In this document: positions 19,343-28,053 of the stretch, piece by piece | How the letters are laid out: the number at the start of each line of letters is the position of its first letter | Position numbering within the stretch: position 1 is the first letter of the stretch | DNA from: Microbacterium aoyamense | GTDB taxonomy: Bacteria; Actinomycetota; Actinomycetes; Actinomycetales; Microbacteriaceae | Direction of reading: 5' to 3' | Assembly (NCBI RefSeq): GCF_023155855.1 | Contig: NZ_JAKNUT010000006.1 | Location: forward strand, 1-64,000 | DNA length: 64,000 nt | Notes under the pieces: generated by a model | Told to the model about the DNA's origin: nothing | What the model saw: only the letters and a program-made list of their open reading frames with translations | Database searches by the model: none | Translations under genes and position numbers: made by a program

Positions 19343-19348
19343 ATGCCT

Positions 19349-19354
19349 ACGCTA
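19349..19354 (-). promoter_or_regulatory. -10 element of uppS (predicted leaderless)
   Basis: TAGCGT on the minus strand is followed by 6 nt and then the uppS GTG. Confidence 0.5.
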
Positions 19355-19441
19355 CCGTTCCCGCGTCGTTCCTGCGCGGTGGTACTCAGTGCCATCGAGT
19401 GTGAGACTCGGTATGTACGCTCCGCGGCATGGGGATGGGCC

Positions 19442-19447
19442 TACCCT
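19442..19447 (+). promoter_or_regulatory. -10 element of the hemolysin III gene (predicted leaderless)
   Basis: TACCCT ends 7 nt before ATG 19455. It decides this start over an in-frame upstream GTG at 19389. Confidence 0.5.
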
Positions 19448-19454
19448 TGGGGAC

Positions 19455-20198
19455 ATGAGCCGCCGCACTCGCGTCCCCCAGGCCCCCGAGGTCCCTGTGC
19501 TGCCGCTCATGGAGGTCGCCGCCGCCGATGCGGCCGCCCCCGAGATCAAACCCACGTGGCGGGGCTGGATCCACGCCGCGATCTTCCCGGTCGCGATCGC
19601 GGCCGGCGTCGTGCTGATCGTGCTCTCGGACGGCGCGCCGGCGAAGTGGGCCGCGGCCGTGTTCATGGCATCCTCGCTCCTCCTCTTCGGGAACTCCGCC
19701 GTCTACCACCGCTTCAACTGGGGTCCGACGACCAAAGCGGTGCTCAAGCGCATCGACCACGCCAACATCCTGCTGCTGATCGCGGGCACCTACACTCCGC
19801 TCGCGACGCTCGCACTCCCCCCCGAGCAGGGCACGATCCTGCTGATCGTCGTATGGTCGGGCGCGATCCTCGGCATCCTCTTCCGCGTCTTCTGGATCAA
19901 CGCCCCGCGCTGGCTCTACGTCGCGCTCTACCTGGCCCTCGGCTGGGCCGCCGTGATGTACATGCCGCAGCTGTTCGCGGCGAACATCGCGATGGTGATC
20001 CTCGTCATCGTCGGCGGACTGCTGTACACGGGCGGCGCGATCGTCTACGCGCTCAAGAAGCCCAACCCGTGGCCCGGGCACTTCGGATTCCACGAGATCT
20101 TCCACGTGTGCACGGTGCTCGCCTTCCTCTGCCACTGGACAGCGTGTCTGCTCATCGCGCTCCAGCCCGTGAGTCCGTCGCTCGGTTTGCCGGGCTGA
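19455..20198 (+). CDS. hemolysin III / PAQR-family integral membrane protein
   Basis: 247 residues with seven predicted membrane helices. The PAQR/HlyIII family is defined by NSAVYHRF, the HANILLLIAGTYTPL helix and the C-terminal metal-binding pair in GFHEIFHVCTVLAFLCHW. These Ser/Asp/His positions resemble the zinc site and hydrolase-like core of PAQR receptors. The bacterial physiological role is unclear, and the haemolysin name is historical. It is divergent from uppS. Confidence 0.9.
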   Translation: MSRRTRVPQAPEVPVLPLMEVAAADAAAPEIKPTWRGWIHAAIFPVAIAAGVVLIVLSDGAPAKWAAAVFMASSLLLFGNSAVYHRFNWGPTTKAVLKRIDHANILLLIAGTYTPLATLALPPEQGTILLIVVWSGAILGILFRVFWINAPRWLYVALYLALGWAAVMYMPQLFAANIAMVILVIVGGLLYTGGAIVYALKKPNPWPGHFGFHEIFHVCTVLAFLCHWTACLLIALQPVSPSLGLPG

Positions 20199-20199
20199 T

Positions 20200-20487
20200 T
20201 CAGGCCCTGCGATCGGGGTCGTCCTGCGGATCGACGTCCTGGTCGTCGACGTCGCTCGCCCGCACGGCATCCGCCGCCTGCTGCTCCGCGAGGAGCTCCT
20301 CGCGGATGTCGGCGCGCACGCGCCCACGGCGAATGCGGCGGAGCATGTCCCACACGAGCACGATCACGGCGAGCGCGATGAAGATGATGAACGCGAAGCC
20401 CCAGAAACCCGGCGTGACGAGGTCCGGATCGACGGCCGGCCCCGTGGGCGACGGCGTCTGGAGGCCCGCGAAGAGCGCGTCGTGCAT
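20200..20487 (-). CDS. small single-pass membrane protein, unknown
   Basis: 95 residues. One transmembrane helix (about 27-48, GFWGFAFIIFIALAVIVLVW) is followed by a basic stretch (RRIRRGRVRADIREELL) and an acidic tail (DVDDQDVDPQDDPD). The charge pattern suggests an N-out, C-in tail-anchored topology. No family is recognised. ATG at 20487 has AAGGAAC upstream. It is convergent with the hemolysin III gene (1 bp apart) and divergent from DUF4307. Confidence 0.68.
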   Translation of the reverse strand: MHDALFAGLQTPSPTGPAVDPDLVTPGFWGFAFIIFIALAVIVLVWDMLRRIRRGRVRADIREELLAEQQAADAVRASDVDDQDVDPQDDPDRRA

Positions 20488-20564
20488 GGGTTCCTTCTTC
20501 CGCGCCGAAAGCGCATAGCCTGGAACTCCAGCCTAATCTTCCCGATCCCCGCAGACGGACGCCC

Positions 20565-20957
20565 ATGACCACTCAGCAGATGCTCGACGAGCGGTACGGA
20601 CGCACCCGTACGCGCGGACGCCGCTGGGGCTTGTGGATCGGGATCGCCCTCGGCATCGTCGCCGCGGTCGTCGTCGCATGGATGACGGTCGCGTCGTCCG
20701 CATCCGCCGTCGACGCCGACACGACGGGCTTCCGGCTGGTCGACGACCGCACGGTCGAGGTCACGTTCCAGTTCACCTCACCGCCCGGCCGCGGCGTGGC
20801 GTGCGCCGTGGAAGCGCAGGACGCCGAGCACGGCACCGTCGGCTGGAAAGTCGTGGAGTTCGAGGCCTCCGAAGCCCACGGCAGGGCCTACCGCGCGACG
20901 CTGCCTGTGACCGCCGTCGCCGTGACGGGTTTTGTCAACAACTGCTGGGTGACGTAG
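20565..20957 (+). CDS. DUF4307 membrane protein
   Basis: 130 residues. A short basic N-terminus with MLDERYGRTRTRGRRW is followed by one membrane helix (about 22-42) and an extracytoplasmic beta-rich domain ending VNNCWVT. The ERYG-R motif and position just upstream of greA match DUF4307, which in many actinobacteria lies next to greA and the mycothiol conjugate amidase gene. That amidase gene is not adjacent here. Function unknown. Confidence 0.85.
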   Translation: MTTQQMLDERYGRTRTRGRRWGLWIGIALGIVAAVVVAWMTVASSASAVDADTTGFRLVDDRTVEVTFQFTSPPGRGVACAVEAQDAEHGTVGWKVVEFEASEAHGRAYRATLPVTAVAVTGFVNNCWVT

Positions 20958-21029
20958 TCTGGCCCGCAGTGACGCCCCGGCAGGAGCCCGGGGCGTTCGC
21001 CGTACCGCCCCCGAACCAAGGAGATCGAC

Positions 21030-21521
21030 GTGTCCAGCGATGCCCCGGTGACCTTCCTCACTCAGGATGCCTTCGACCGTCTCGTCGCCGAGCTCGAGCA
21101 CCTTTCGACGACCGGCCGCGAAGAGATCGCGAAGCGCATCGAAGCCGCCCGCGAAGAGGGCGACCTCAAGGAGAACGGCGGCTACCACGCGGCCAAGGAC
21201 GAACAGGGCAAGCAGGAGGCCCGCATCCGCACCCTGCAGCACCTGCTCAAGACCGCGACGGTCAGCGAAGCGCCCGAGAGCCACGGCGTGGTCGAGTCGG
21301 GCACCGTCATCACGGCCGTCGTCGCCGGCGGCGAGGAGCGCTTCCTGCTCGGCAATCGCGAGATCGCGGTGGGGTCGGAGCTCGATGTCTACAGCGAAGC
21401 GTCGCCCGTGGGCGCCGCGATCCTCGGCCTCAAGGAGGGCGAGAAGACGTCCTACACCGCCCCCAACGGTCGCGAGATCGCGGTCGAGATCGTCAAGGTC
21501 GAGACGTACAACGGGCAGTGA
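21030..21521 (+). CDS. greA: transcription elongation factor GreA
   Basis: 163 residues. The N-terminal antiparallel coiled coil (about 10-85) carries the acidic tip sequence EEGDLKENGGYHAAKDEQ, which reaches the RNA polymerase active site and stimulates cleavage of backtracked RNA. The C-terminal FKBP-like domain contains SPVGAAILGLKEGEK. GTG at 21030 has AAGGAGATC upstream. The stop is immediately followed by the stop of convergent ilvA, with no intergenic DNA. Confidence 0.97.
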   Translation: MSSDAPVTFLTQDAFDRLVAELEHLSTTGREEIAKRIEAAREEGDLKENGGYHAAKDEQGKQEARIRTLQHLLKTATVSEAPESHGVVESGTVITAVVAGGEERFLLGNREIAVGSELDVYSEASPVGAAILGLKEGEKTSYTAPNGREIAVEIVKVETYNGQ

Positions 21522-22772
21522 TCAATCCGGCATGACGGTCGGCGCATAGCCGGCGGCCTCGAGTGTCGCGATGACGTGAGCACGATGCTCTTCGCCGCGG
21601 GTCTCGACGCTCAGCTGCAGGATGACCTCGCTGATCTGCAGGCCCTGCCCATGCCGCGTGTGCAGCACCTCGATGACGTTCGCACCCGCCTGAGCGAGCA
21701 GCTCCGACACGCGTGCGAGCTGGCCCGGACGATCGGGCAGCGGAATCTGCAGCGACATGTAGCGGCCGGATGCCGAGAGCCCGTGAGCGACGACGCGCTG
21801 CAGCAGCAGAGGGTCGATGTTGCCGCCCGACAGCACGCTGACGGTGGGGCCCGCGGCATCCACCTTCCCCGCGAGGATCGCGGCGACGCCCACGGCACCC
21901 GCGGGTTCGACGACCTGCTTCGCGCGCTCCAGGAGCATGAGCAGAGCGCGCGCGATGTCGTCGTCCGACACCGTCACGACGTCGTCGACGAGTTCGCGGA
22001 TGATCTCGAACGGCAGGTCGCCGGGCCGCGCGACCGCGATGCCGTCGGCGATCGTCGGCTTCGTCGCGACCTCGAGCGGGCGCCCGGCCGCGAGCGATGA
22101 CGGATACGCGGCCGAGTTCTCGGCCTGGACGCCGATGATCCGGATGCGGCGGCCCTCCGCCGCGGCGCGGGCCTTGAGAGCCGCCGCGACGCCCGCGATG
22201 AGCCCCCCGCCGCCGATTCCGAGCACGACCGTCTCGAGATCGGGCACCTCGTCGTACAGCTCGAGGCCGAGCGTGCCCTGCCCCGCGATGATGTCGGCGT
22301 GGTCGAAGGGATGGATGAGCACGGCTCCCGTGCGTTCGGCGAACTCCGCCGCGAGCCGCAGCGGCGTCTCGACCGTGGCCCCCTCGAGCACGACGTCGGC
22401 GCCGTAGCCCCGCGTCGCGAGGAGCTTCGGCACGGGGACCCCGAGGGGCATGAAGATCGTCGCCGGGATGCCGAGTTCCTGCGCCGCGAGCGAGACGCCC
22501 TGCGCGTGGTTGCCGGCGGACGCCGCCACGACGCCGCGCGCGCGCTCTTCCGGGGTGAGCCGCGAGAGCCGGTAGGTGGCCCCGCGGATCTTGAAGGATC
22601 CCGTGCGCTGCAGGTTCTCGAGCTTGAGGTGCACGGGCACACCGAGCAGTTCGGACAGGTGCTGCGATTGGTCGACGGGGGTGCGCGAGATGACGCCGCG
22701 GAGCACGGATGCGGCATCCTCGAACGCGGCGAGTGTCGGCACGAGGCTCGAGGGGTGGGTCTGCGAGGTCAC
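21522..22772 (-). CDS. ilvA: threonine ammonia-lyase with C-terminal ACT domain
   Basis: 416-residue fold-type II PLP enzyme that deaminates threonine to 2-oxobutyrate, the first isoleucine-specific step. The PLP lysine is Lys61 in TGSFKIRGATYR, the substrate loop is SAGNHAQG, and the phosphate loop is GIGGGGLIAG. The C-terminal 85 residues (LPDRPGQLARVSELL onward) form an ACT regulatory domain, consistent with allosteric control. The GTG start at 22772 overlaps the stop of the upstream AI-2E transporter (GTGA). Confidence 0.93.
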   Translation of the reverse strand: MTSQTHPSSLVPTLAAFEDAASVLRGVISRTPVDQSQHLSELLGVPVHLKLENLQRTGSFKIRGATYRLSRLTPEERARGVVAASAGNHAQGVSLAAQELGIPATIFMPLGVPVPKLLATRGYGADVVLEGATVETPLRLAAEFAERTGAVLIHPFDHADIIAGQGTLGLELYDEVPDLETVVLGIGGGGLIAGVAAALKARAAAEGRRIRIIGVQAENSAAYPSSLAAGRPLEVATKPTIADGIAVARPGDLPFEIIRELVDDVVTVSDDDIARALLMLLERAKQVVEPAGAVGVAAILAGKVDAAGPTVSVLSGGNIDPLLLQRVVAHGLSASGRYMSLQIPLPDRPGQLARVSELLAQAGANVIEVLHTRHGQGLQISEVILQLSVETRGEEHRAHVIATLEAAGYAPTVMPD

Positions 22773-23962
22773 GCGGGGGTCCTTCTCTGACGCGGCACGG
22801 TGGTCCAGATGAGATCGCCCTGCGGGGGTGGCGCGCCGGACTCCCAGCCGCGTTCGCTCAGGTACACCGCGACGACGTTCACGAACGCGGCCAGCGGCAC
22901 GGCGAAGAGGGCACCGGGGATGCCGGCGATCATGGCGCCGCCGGCGACGACGAGGACGATCGCGAGGGGATGCACCTTGACGGCCGATCCCATGAGGAGC
23001 GGCTGCAGCACGTGCCCTTCGAGCTGCTGCACGCCGAGAACGACGACGAGCATCAGCAGCGCGACCAGAGGGCCGTTGTAGACCAGCGCGAGGAAGACGG
23101 CGATCGCGCCGGTGACGACGGCGCCGACGATGGGCACGAACGCGCCCAGGAAGACGAGCACGGCGACGGGGATCGCGAGCGGCACACCGAGGAAGAAGGC
23201 GCCGAGGCCGATGCCGACGGCGTCGATCGTCGCGACCAGCAGCTGCGTGCGCGCATAGTTGACGACTGTGACCCAGCCCGCGCGCCCAGCACCGTCGACC
23301 GCGGGGCGGGCGCGCTTCGGGAAGATCCGGGTCGTCCACTTCCAGATGCCCGCGCCGTCCGCGAGCAGGCACAGCAGGATGAACAGCGTCAGGACGGCAC
23401 CGGTCGCGACGTGCGCGAGCGTCGTGCCCAAGGCGAGCGCGCCCGACCACAGCAGCTCCGCCTGCTCCTGGATCAGGGTCCACGCCTGGTCGAGATAGCC
23501 GTCGATCTGCTCCTCTGTCAGGTGGAGCGGGCCTGCGATCAGATAGTCGCGGAGCCGATCGACGGCCTGCACCGTGCTCTCCTGCACCGATGACCACTGA
23601 CGCGTCACCTGCCAGATGACGAGCCAGAGCAGACCGGACACGATCGCGAGGGTGCCGACGACCGCGATGACGATCGCGAGCCACTTGGGCACGCGGTGTC
23701 GCAGCATCCAGCTGAAGGCGGGCCACAGGAGGGCGGAGATCAGGATGCCGAGAAGCAGCGGGATGACCAGGAGCTTGAGCTGGATGACGAGCCAGACGAT
23801 GACCCCGGCGGCGATCGCGATCGCGATGAGACGCCACGAGTACGCGGCCGCGACGCGGAGTCCGTGCGGAATCGAACCGGCGAGATCGGACGACACGACA
23901 CGGCTGCGATCGCGCAGGGCGTCGAACAGCGAGCCGCGGGGCTTTTCGTCGGAGCCGCTCAT
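22769..23962 (-). CDS. AI-2E-family transporter (UPF0118/TqsA-like permease)
   Basis: 397 residues with about eight membrane helices. A central soluble insertion (VQAVDRLRDYLIAGPLHL) and the conserved GVQQLEGHVLQPLLMG loop typify the AI-2 exporter/UPF0118 family. Members export diverse solutes and the substrate is unknown. Starts GTG 23965 and ATG 23962 are adjacent. The ATG sits at the expected transcription start 6 nt after TAGACT. It is coupled to ilvA, which might point to an amino-acid-related solute, but that is inference. Confidence 0.85.
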   Translation of the reverse strand: MSGSDEKPRGSLFDALRDRSRVVSSDLAGSIPHGLRVAAAYSWRLIAIAIAAGVIVWLVIQLKLLVIPLLLGILISALLWPAFSWMLRHRVPKWLAIVIAVVGTLAIVSGLLWLVIWQVTRQWSSVQESTVQAVDRLRDYLIAGPLHLTEEQIDGYLDQAWTLIQEQAELLWSGALALGTTLAHVATGAVLTLFILLCLLADGAGIWKWTTRIFPKRARPAVDGAGRAGWVTVVNYARTQLLVATIDAVGIGLGAFFLGVPLAIPVAVLVFLGAFVPIVGAVVTGAIAVFLALVYNGPLVALLMLVVVLGVQQLEGHVLQPLLMGSAVKVHPLAIVLVVAGGAMIAGIPGALFAVPLAAFVNVVAVYLSERGWESGAPPPQGDLIWTTVPRQRRTPA

Positions 23963-23968
23963 CACGCC

Positions 23969-23974
23969 AGTCTA
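23969..23974 (-). promoter_or_regulatory. -10 element of the AI-2E transporter-ilvA operon (predicted leaderless)
   Basis: TAGACT on the minus strand is followed by GGCGTG and then ATG 23962. Confidence 0.5.
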
Positions 23975-24051
23975 GAGTCGGAGCATTCCGAGCCGGTCAT
24001 ATGGTCGTTCTCTCCGCGAGGAGCGGCCGATCCGTTGTCGGAGCGCGTGAC

Positions 24052-24057
24052 TAGGCT
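24052..24057 (+). promoter_or_regulatory. -10 element of the first YcaQ-like gene (predicted leaderless)
   Basis: TAGGCT ends 7 nt before ATG 24065. Confidence 0.55.
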
Positions 24058-24064
24058 GGCGCGC

Positions 24065-25342
24065 ATGCCACGGCCATCCACGCTCTCGAGGGCCCAGGCG
24101 CGGCGCATCGCCCTCGCCGCACAGGGATTCGCGCGCGACCGCCCCGCTCGGCCGGGCACGCGTCAGTTCAATCTCGAGCTCGCGCGCATGGCCACGCTGC
24201 AGATCGACTCGGTCAACGTCTTCTCGCGATCCCACTACATGCCGTTGTTCTCGCGACTCGGCGCGTACGACACGGCGGCGCTCGACCGCCTGCTGTTCGC
24301 GCGCAAGGCGCCCTACGTCGAGTACTGGGCGCACGTCGCCGCCTTCATCCCCGCCACGGACTGGGGGCTGTTCCGGTTCCGCATGGACGAGATCCGCGCG
24401 AAGCACGGCACGCGCGAGTGGTTCGACGCGCATCGGGCCGTGATCGACTGGGTCCGCGCCGAACTCGCCGAGCGCGGGCCGCTGCGCCCCGCGCAGATCG
24501 AGTACGACATCCCTCGGGGCACGGGCGGCGAGTGGTGGAACTGGGATGCCGTCAAGAACGCGCTCGAGTACCTCTGGTGGTTCGGCGAGGTCGCCATCGC
24601 CGGTCGGCGCGGGTTCGAGCGGGTCTACGGCCTCGCCGAGCAGGTGATCCCTGCATCCGTCCTCGCAGCCCCCGTCCCGCGCGCCGATGCGATCCGCGAA
24701 CTCGTTCGTCGTGCGGCGCGCGCGTACGGCGTCGCGACGGCCGCGGACCTGGCCGATTACTGGCGCATCCGCGACCGTCCCGCCATCATGGCCGCCGTCT
24801 CCGACCTCGTCGACGCGGGCGAGCTCGAGCCCGTGACCGTCGAAGGGTGGCAGGTCGCGGGTCGGCCGGCCAGAGCGTGGCTGCACACGGATGCGGCGAT
24901 CCCCCGCCGTGTCGACGCGGCCGCGATCCTCACGCCCTTCGATCCCGTCGTCTGGTTCCGCGATCGCGCCGAGCGGCTCTTCGACTTCGAGTACCGCATC
25001 GAGATCTACACACCCGCGCCCAAGCGCCGCTACGGGTACTACTCGCTGCCCGTCCTGGTCGGCGACGACATCGTGGGGCGCGTCGATCTCAAGGCCGACC
25101 GCGCGACCTCGCGTCTGCTGGTGCAGTCGGCGTGGTGGGAACACGGCAGGCCGGCCGATGCCGCGGCGCACCTCGCGGGCGAACTGCGCAGCGCGGCCGC
25201 ATGGCAGGGCCTCGAGACGATCTCGATCTCGTCGTGGGGCGACGCGGTCGGCGACCTCGCCGCTGAGCTGCCGGGCGCGCTTCGCCACGAGTCCGCAGCG
25301 CCGGAGCCGGTCGCACTCGCCGCGGATGAGCCGTCCGGCTAG
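24065..25342 (+). CDS. YcaQ-like crosslink-repair DNA glycosylase (HTH_42), QxD-type
   Basis: 425-residue winged-helix (HTH_42) protein of the AlkZ/YcaQ superfamily, whose members excise alkylated bases and unhook interstrand crosslinks. The catalytic QxD motif is visible as LQIDSVN, Gln46-Asp48, followed by FSRSHYMPLFSRLG. Further family segments are YVEYWAHVAAFIP, WDAVKNALEYLWW, ILTPFDPVVWFRDR and APKRRYGYYSLPVL. The motif fits the YcaQ subgroup (QxD) rather than AlkZ (QxQ). Activity is inferred from the motif. A second, diverged copy lies 0.9 kb away. Confidence 0.88.
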   Translation: MPRPSTLSRAQARRIALAAQGFARDRPARPGTRQFNLELARMATLQIDSVNVFSRSHYMPLFSRLGAYDTAALDRLLFARKAPYVEYWAHVAAFIPATDWGLFRFRMDEIRAKHGTREWFDAHRAVIDWVRAELAERGPLRPAQIEYDIPRGTGGEWWNWDAVKNALEYLWWFGEVAIAGRRGFERVYGLAEQVIPASVLAAPVPRADAIRELVRRAARAYGVATAADLADYWRIRDRPAIMAAVSDLVDAGELEPVTVEGWQVAGRPARAWLHTDAAIPRRVDAAAILTPFDPVVWFRDRAERLFDFEYRIEIYTPAPKRRYGYYSLPVLVGDDIVGRVDLKADRATSRLLVQSAWWEHGRPADAAAHLAGELRSAAAWQGLETISISSWGDAVGDLAAELPGALRHESAAPEPVALAADEPSG

Positions 25343-25345
25343 CGT
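25340..25345 (+). promoter_or_regulatory. -10 element of the NTF2-like membrane protein gene (predicted leaderless)
   Basis: TAGCGT starts at the stop codon of the YcaQ-like gene and ends 6 nt before GTG 25352, giving the downstream gene its own start site. Confidence 0.5.
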
Positions 25346-25351
25346 GAAGGG

Positions 25352-26254
25352 GTGAAGCGCGGAGCCGTCATCGGGATCGCGGCGGGTGCGGTGGCGCTCG
25401 TCGCTGCTGCGGGTGTCGGATGGTGGCTGCTCAGCCGCCCGCCGACGGCCGAGCAGACGGCCGAGACCTACCTGAGGGCACTCTCGGAGGGCGATGCCGA
25501 GACGATCCGCGGGTTGCTGAACGAACCGCCCGGCGGCTTCGACGAGATCGCGGCGGCGTTCGAGGGAGCGGATTCGTACATCGAGACATACGAGTTCGAC
25601 GACGTCGGCGACGACGGAGGGGTCCGCGCCGACGTCGTGATCGACGGCGAGCCGGGGGTCGTGTTCTTCATTCTCGCGGCCGATGAGTCCGGCCGCTTCG
25701 TGCTGAACGGGGACTACCTGGCGCTTCTTGACACGGCGACGACGATCGGCGACTCCGTACGGGTGGGCGACGTGCTCATGCCGGCGGGTCGCGTCTCGCT
25801 GCTGCCCGCCGTGTACACCGTGGCGGCCGCACCGTCGGATCTCGTCGAAGGCTCGACCACTGTCGCGCTCACGAACGCCGAGCCCGCCACGGCGGCGGTC
25901 GAGGCATCCGTCTCCCCCGACGCGCTGGCGACCATCGAGGAACAGCTCGGCGGCTACATCGCCGACTGCACGAAGACCGCGACCGCGGTACCCGAGCACT
26001 GCGGCATCCGCGTGCCGTGGGCCGCCGACCTCGCGACGCTCGACAGCCTCGCCTTCCGCGTCGACTCGGCACCGGTGCTCGCTCTCGCTCCGGACGCGCG
26101 CGCGTTCGCCGCGACCGGCGGAGTGCTCGTGGCGACGGCCACAGGGACGAAACGCGACGGCTCGGCGGGAACCTTCACGTATCGCGCCGACGACTGGGCG
26201 CTGCGGGGCACCGTGACGTTCACGGGCGACACGATGACCCTGTCCGTCGGCTGA
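25352..26254 (+). CDS. membrane-anchored protein with NTF2-like/MecA_N-type N-domain
   Basis: 300 residues. An N-terminal membrane anchor (about 6-27) is followed by AEQTAETYLRALSEGDAETI, a typical start of NTF2-like/MecA_N extracytoplasmic domains. A second domain has two cysteines (YIADCTKTATAVPEHCG) that could form a disulfide. There is no transpeptidase domain, so it is not a penicillin-binding protein. Function unknown. GTG 25352 follows its own -10 by 6 nt. Confidence 0.65.
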   Translation: MKRGAVIGIAAGAVALVAAAGVGWWLLSRPPTAEQTAETYLRALSEGDAETIRGLLNEPPGGFDEIAAAFEGADSYIETYEFDDVGDDGGVRADVVIDGEPGVVFFILAADESGRFVLNGDYLALLDTATTIGDSVRVGDVLMPAGRVSLLPAVYTVAAAPSDLVEGSTTVALTNAEPATAAVEASVSPDALATIEEQLGGYIADCTKTATAVPEHCGIRVPWAADLATLDSLAFRVDSAPVLALAPDARAFAATGGVLVATATGTKRDGSAGTFTYRADDWALRGTVTFTGDTMTLSVG

Positions 26255-26263
26255 CGCGCGGCG

Positions 26264-27361
26264 CTACTGCACCGCGAGGCCCTTCACCTCGAGTCCGAGC
26301 CATCGCGCGAGCTCTCGGATCTCACCGTCGACCGCGGCGGCGACCTCGGCCGAGAACGGCAGGTCCTCGTGCACGGCGTGCACGTTCAGCACCCCCGCCT
26401 TGCGGTCAGCCTTCGCGTCGAGCTTTCCGACGAATCGGTCGCTGTGCAGGATCGGCAGCGCGAAGTACCCCCACCGCCGCTTCGCGGCGGGCTTGTACAT
26501 CTCGAGCAGGTATTCGTAGTCGAACAGATCGAGCAGCCGATCCCGGTCGAAGACGAGGCGATCGAAGGGCGAGATCAGCGCGGTACGCGGCGTGAAGGAG
26601 TCGATGGATGCGAGGGCTGCGGCATCCACTCTCCATTCCCCTTCGACGCCGTCGACGACCGCCGCCTCGCCGATCGTGCCGACGTCGACCGGCTCGAACG
26701 GCTGCTTGATCCCCTTCGCGCGCGCGATACCGAAGGCGGCGAGCCGTCTTTCGGTTCGTTCGCGAGCGGCCGCGTCGAACGACACGTCGGCCAGATCGCT
26801 CGGGTACACCCGCTCGGCGAGGTCGAACAGGCGTCCTTTCGCGTCGCGGCGCGACACGGCGACATCGCCCGTCGTGACGAGGATCTCGAGCATCTGCGAC
26901 GAGTTGCGGTTGTTCGTCCACCCCGACGAGCGCCACGACACCTGCGCGGTGTCGGGCACGTCGGCCGCGTGGAGCGGCCCTTCGGAACGCAGTCGCTCCA
27001 TCACCTCGGCCCGGAACACGGCGTTCGCGGCGAGCCACTCACGTGCTTCGGCGTACGCCGGACGCTGGGCCATCTCGTGGCGCAGGAGCGGCAGGTCGGA
27101 CATGAGGCGGTAGAACCCACCCCACTCGAAGACGTCGCGATCGACTTCGACCGCCTGCTTCAGATCCGCCGGCTGATACGGCCAGCCGAGCCGCGACCAC
27201 AGGATGTGGTCGGCGCTCGGCATGATCGCGGCTGTCGGTTCGATGTTCACGACGGTCAACCCGTAGAGCGTCTCGACGATGCTCGTCGGGCGCTCGGCGC
27301 TCAGCAGCTGTGCGCGCACGGCGATCCGGCGCGCTTCGTCTCGGGAGAGCTGGACGACCAC
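26264..27361 (-). CDS. HTH_42/YcaQ-superfamily protein with altered catalytic motif
   Basis: 365 residues, same superfamily as the gene at 24.1 kb. ISPFDRLVFDRDRLLDLFDY and PAAKRRWGYFALPIL align with that paralogue. At the catalytic position, however, it reads VVNIEPTA (Asn39-Glu41) instead of QxQ or QxD. It may be an inactive or differently acting member, since many HTH_42 subgroups are uncharacterised. GTG 27361 lies 6 nt after TAGCCT. It converges on the membrane protein gene, with 9 bp between the stops. Confidence 0.8.
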   Translation of the reverse strand: MVVQLSRDEARRIAVRAQLLSAERPTSIVETLYGLTVVNIEPTAAIMPSADHILWSRLGWPYQPADLKQAVEVDRDVFEWGGFYRLMSDLPLLRHEMAQRPAYAEAREWLAANAVFRAEVMERLRSEGPLHAADVPDTAQVSWRSSGWTNNRNSSQMLEILVTTGDVAVSRRDAKGRLFDLAERVYPSDLADVSFDAAARERTERRLAAFGIARAKGIKQPFEPVDVGTIGEAAVVDGVEGEWRVDAAALASIDSFTPRTALISPFDRLVFDRDRLLDLFDYEYLLEMYKPAAKRRWGYFALPILHSDRFVGKLDAKADRKAGVLNVHAVHEDLPFSAEVAAAVDGEIRELARWLGLEVKGLAVQ

Positions 27362-27367
27362 CGTCCG

Positions 27368-27373
27368 AGGCTA
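27368..27373 (-). promoter_or_regulatory. -10 element of the second YcaQ-superfamily gene (predicted leaderless)
   Basis: TAGCCT on the minus strand ends 6 nt before GTG 27361. Confidence 0.5.
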
Positions 27374-27396
27374 GCGCTCGGACCCGACATCCATCG

Positions 27397-27966
27397 TCAG
27401 AACTGGACTCTCGGCGGCTCCGAGATCGCGGCGCCGTCGACGACCTCGAAGAACTCACGCTCGTGGAAGCCGAGATTGCGCGCGAACAGGTTGTTGGGGA
27501 AGACCTTGATCTTGGTGTTCAGCTCGCGGACGCCGCCGTTGTAGAACCGTCGGGATGCCTGGATCTTGTCCTCGGTGTCGACGATCGACTGCTGCAGCTG
27601 CAGGAAGTTCTGGCTGGCCTGCAGCTGCGGGTACGCCTCGGCGACGGCGAACAGCGACTTGAGCGCTTGCTGCATATGCCCCTCGGCGACGCCCGCTTCC
27701 GCCGGTCCCCCGGCCGTCAGCGTCTCGGCGCGCGCGCGGGTGACGTTCTCGAAGACCGCCTTCTCGTGCGCGGCATACCCCTTGACCGCCTCGATGAGGT
27801 TGGGCAAGAGGTCGGCGCGGCGCTTGAGCTGGACCGTGATGTCGCTCCACGCCTCGTCGACGCGCACGTTGAGCGCGACGAGGGAGTTGTACGTCGCCCA
27901 CAGATAGATGCCGCCGATGATGATGATCGCGACGACGATCAGGACCGGGATCAGCCATTCCCACAT
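27397..27966 (-). CDS. LemA family protein
   Basis: 189 residues. An N-terminal membrane helix (about 3-24) is followed by a long helical domain with YNSLVALNVRVDEAWSDI, LKRRADLLPNLIEAVKGY and the C-terminal FYNGGVRELNTKIKVFPNNLFA, all conserved in LemA. The N-out topology with a helical body is typical, and the molecular function is unknown. ATG 27966 has GGAGTCC at a good distance. The open frame extends 12 codons further, but those lack family similarity. Confidence 0.92.
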   Translation of the reverse strand: MWEWLIPVLIVVAIIIIGGIYLWATYNSLVALNVRVDEAWSDITVQLKRRADLLPNLIEAVKGYAAHEKAVFENVTRARAETLTAGGPAEAGVAEGHMQQALKSLFAVAEAYPQLQASQNFLQLQQSIVDTEDKIQASRRFYNGGVRELNTKIKVFPNNLFARNLGFHEREFFEVVDGAAISEPPRVQF

Positions 27967-28053
27967 AGCGCAGGACTCCGTTCGAGGGGTTTGTGCCCTC
28001 ATCCTACTTACCGCGGCACACCCTCAGTGAGATAAGAGGTTTACTCTCAGCCC

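Noticed and set aside
23972..25999. A 675-codon minus-strand open frame opposite the first YcaQ-like gene.
   Set aside because: Shadow composition and no recognisable domain, while the plus-strand frame carries a complete family signature.
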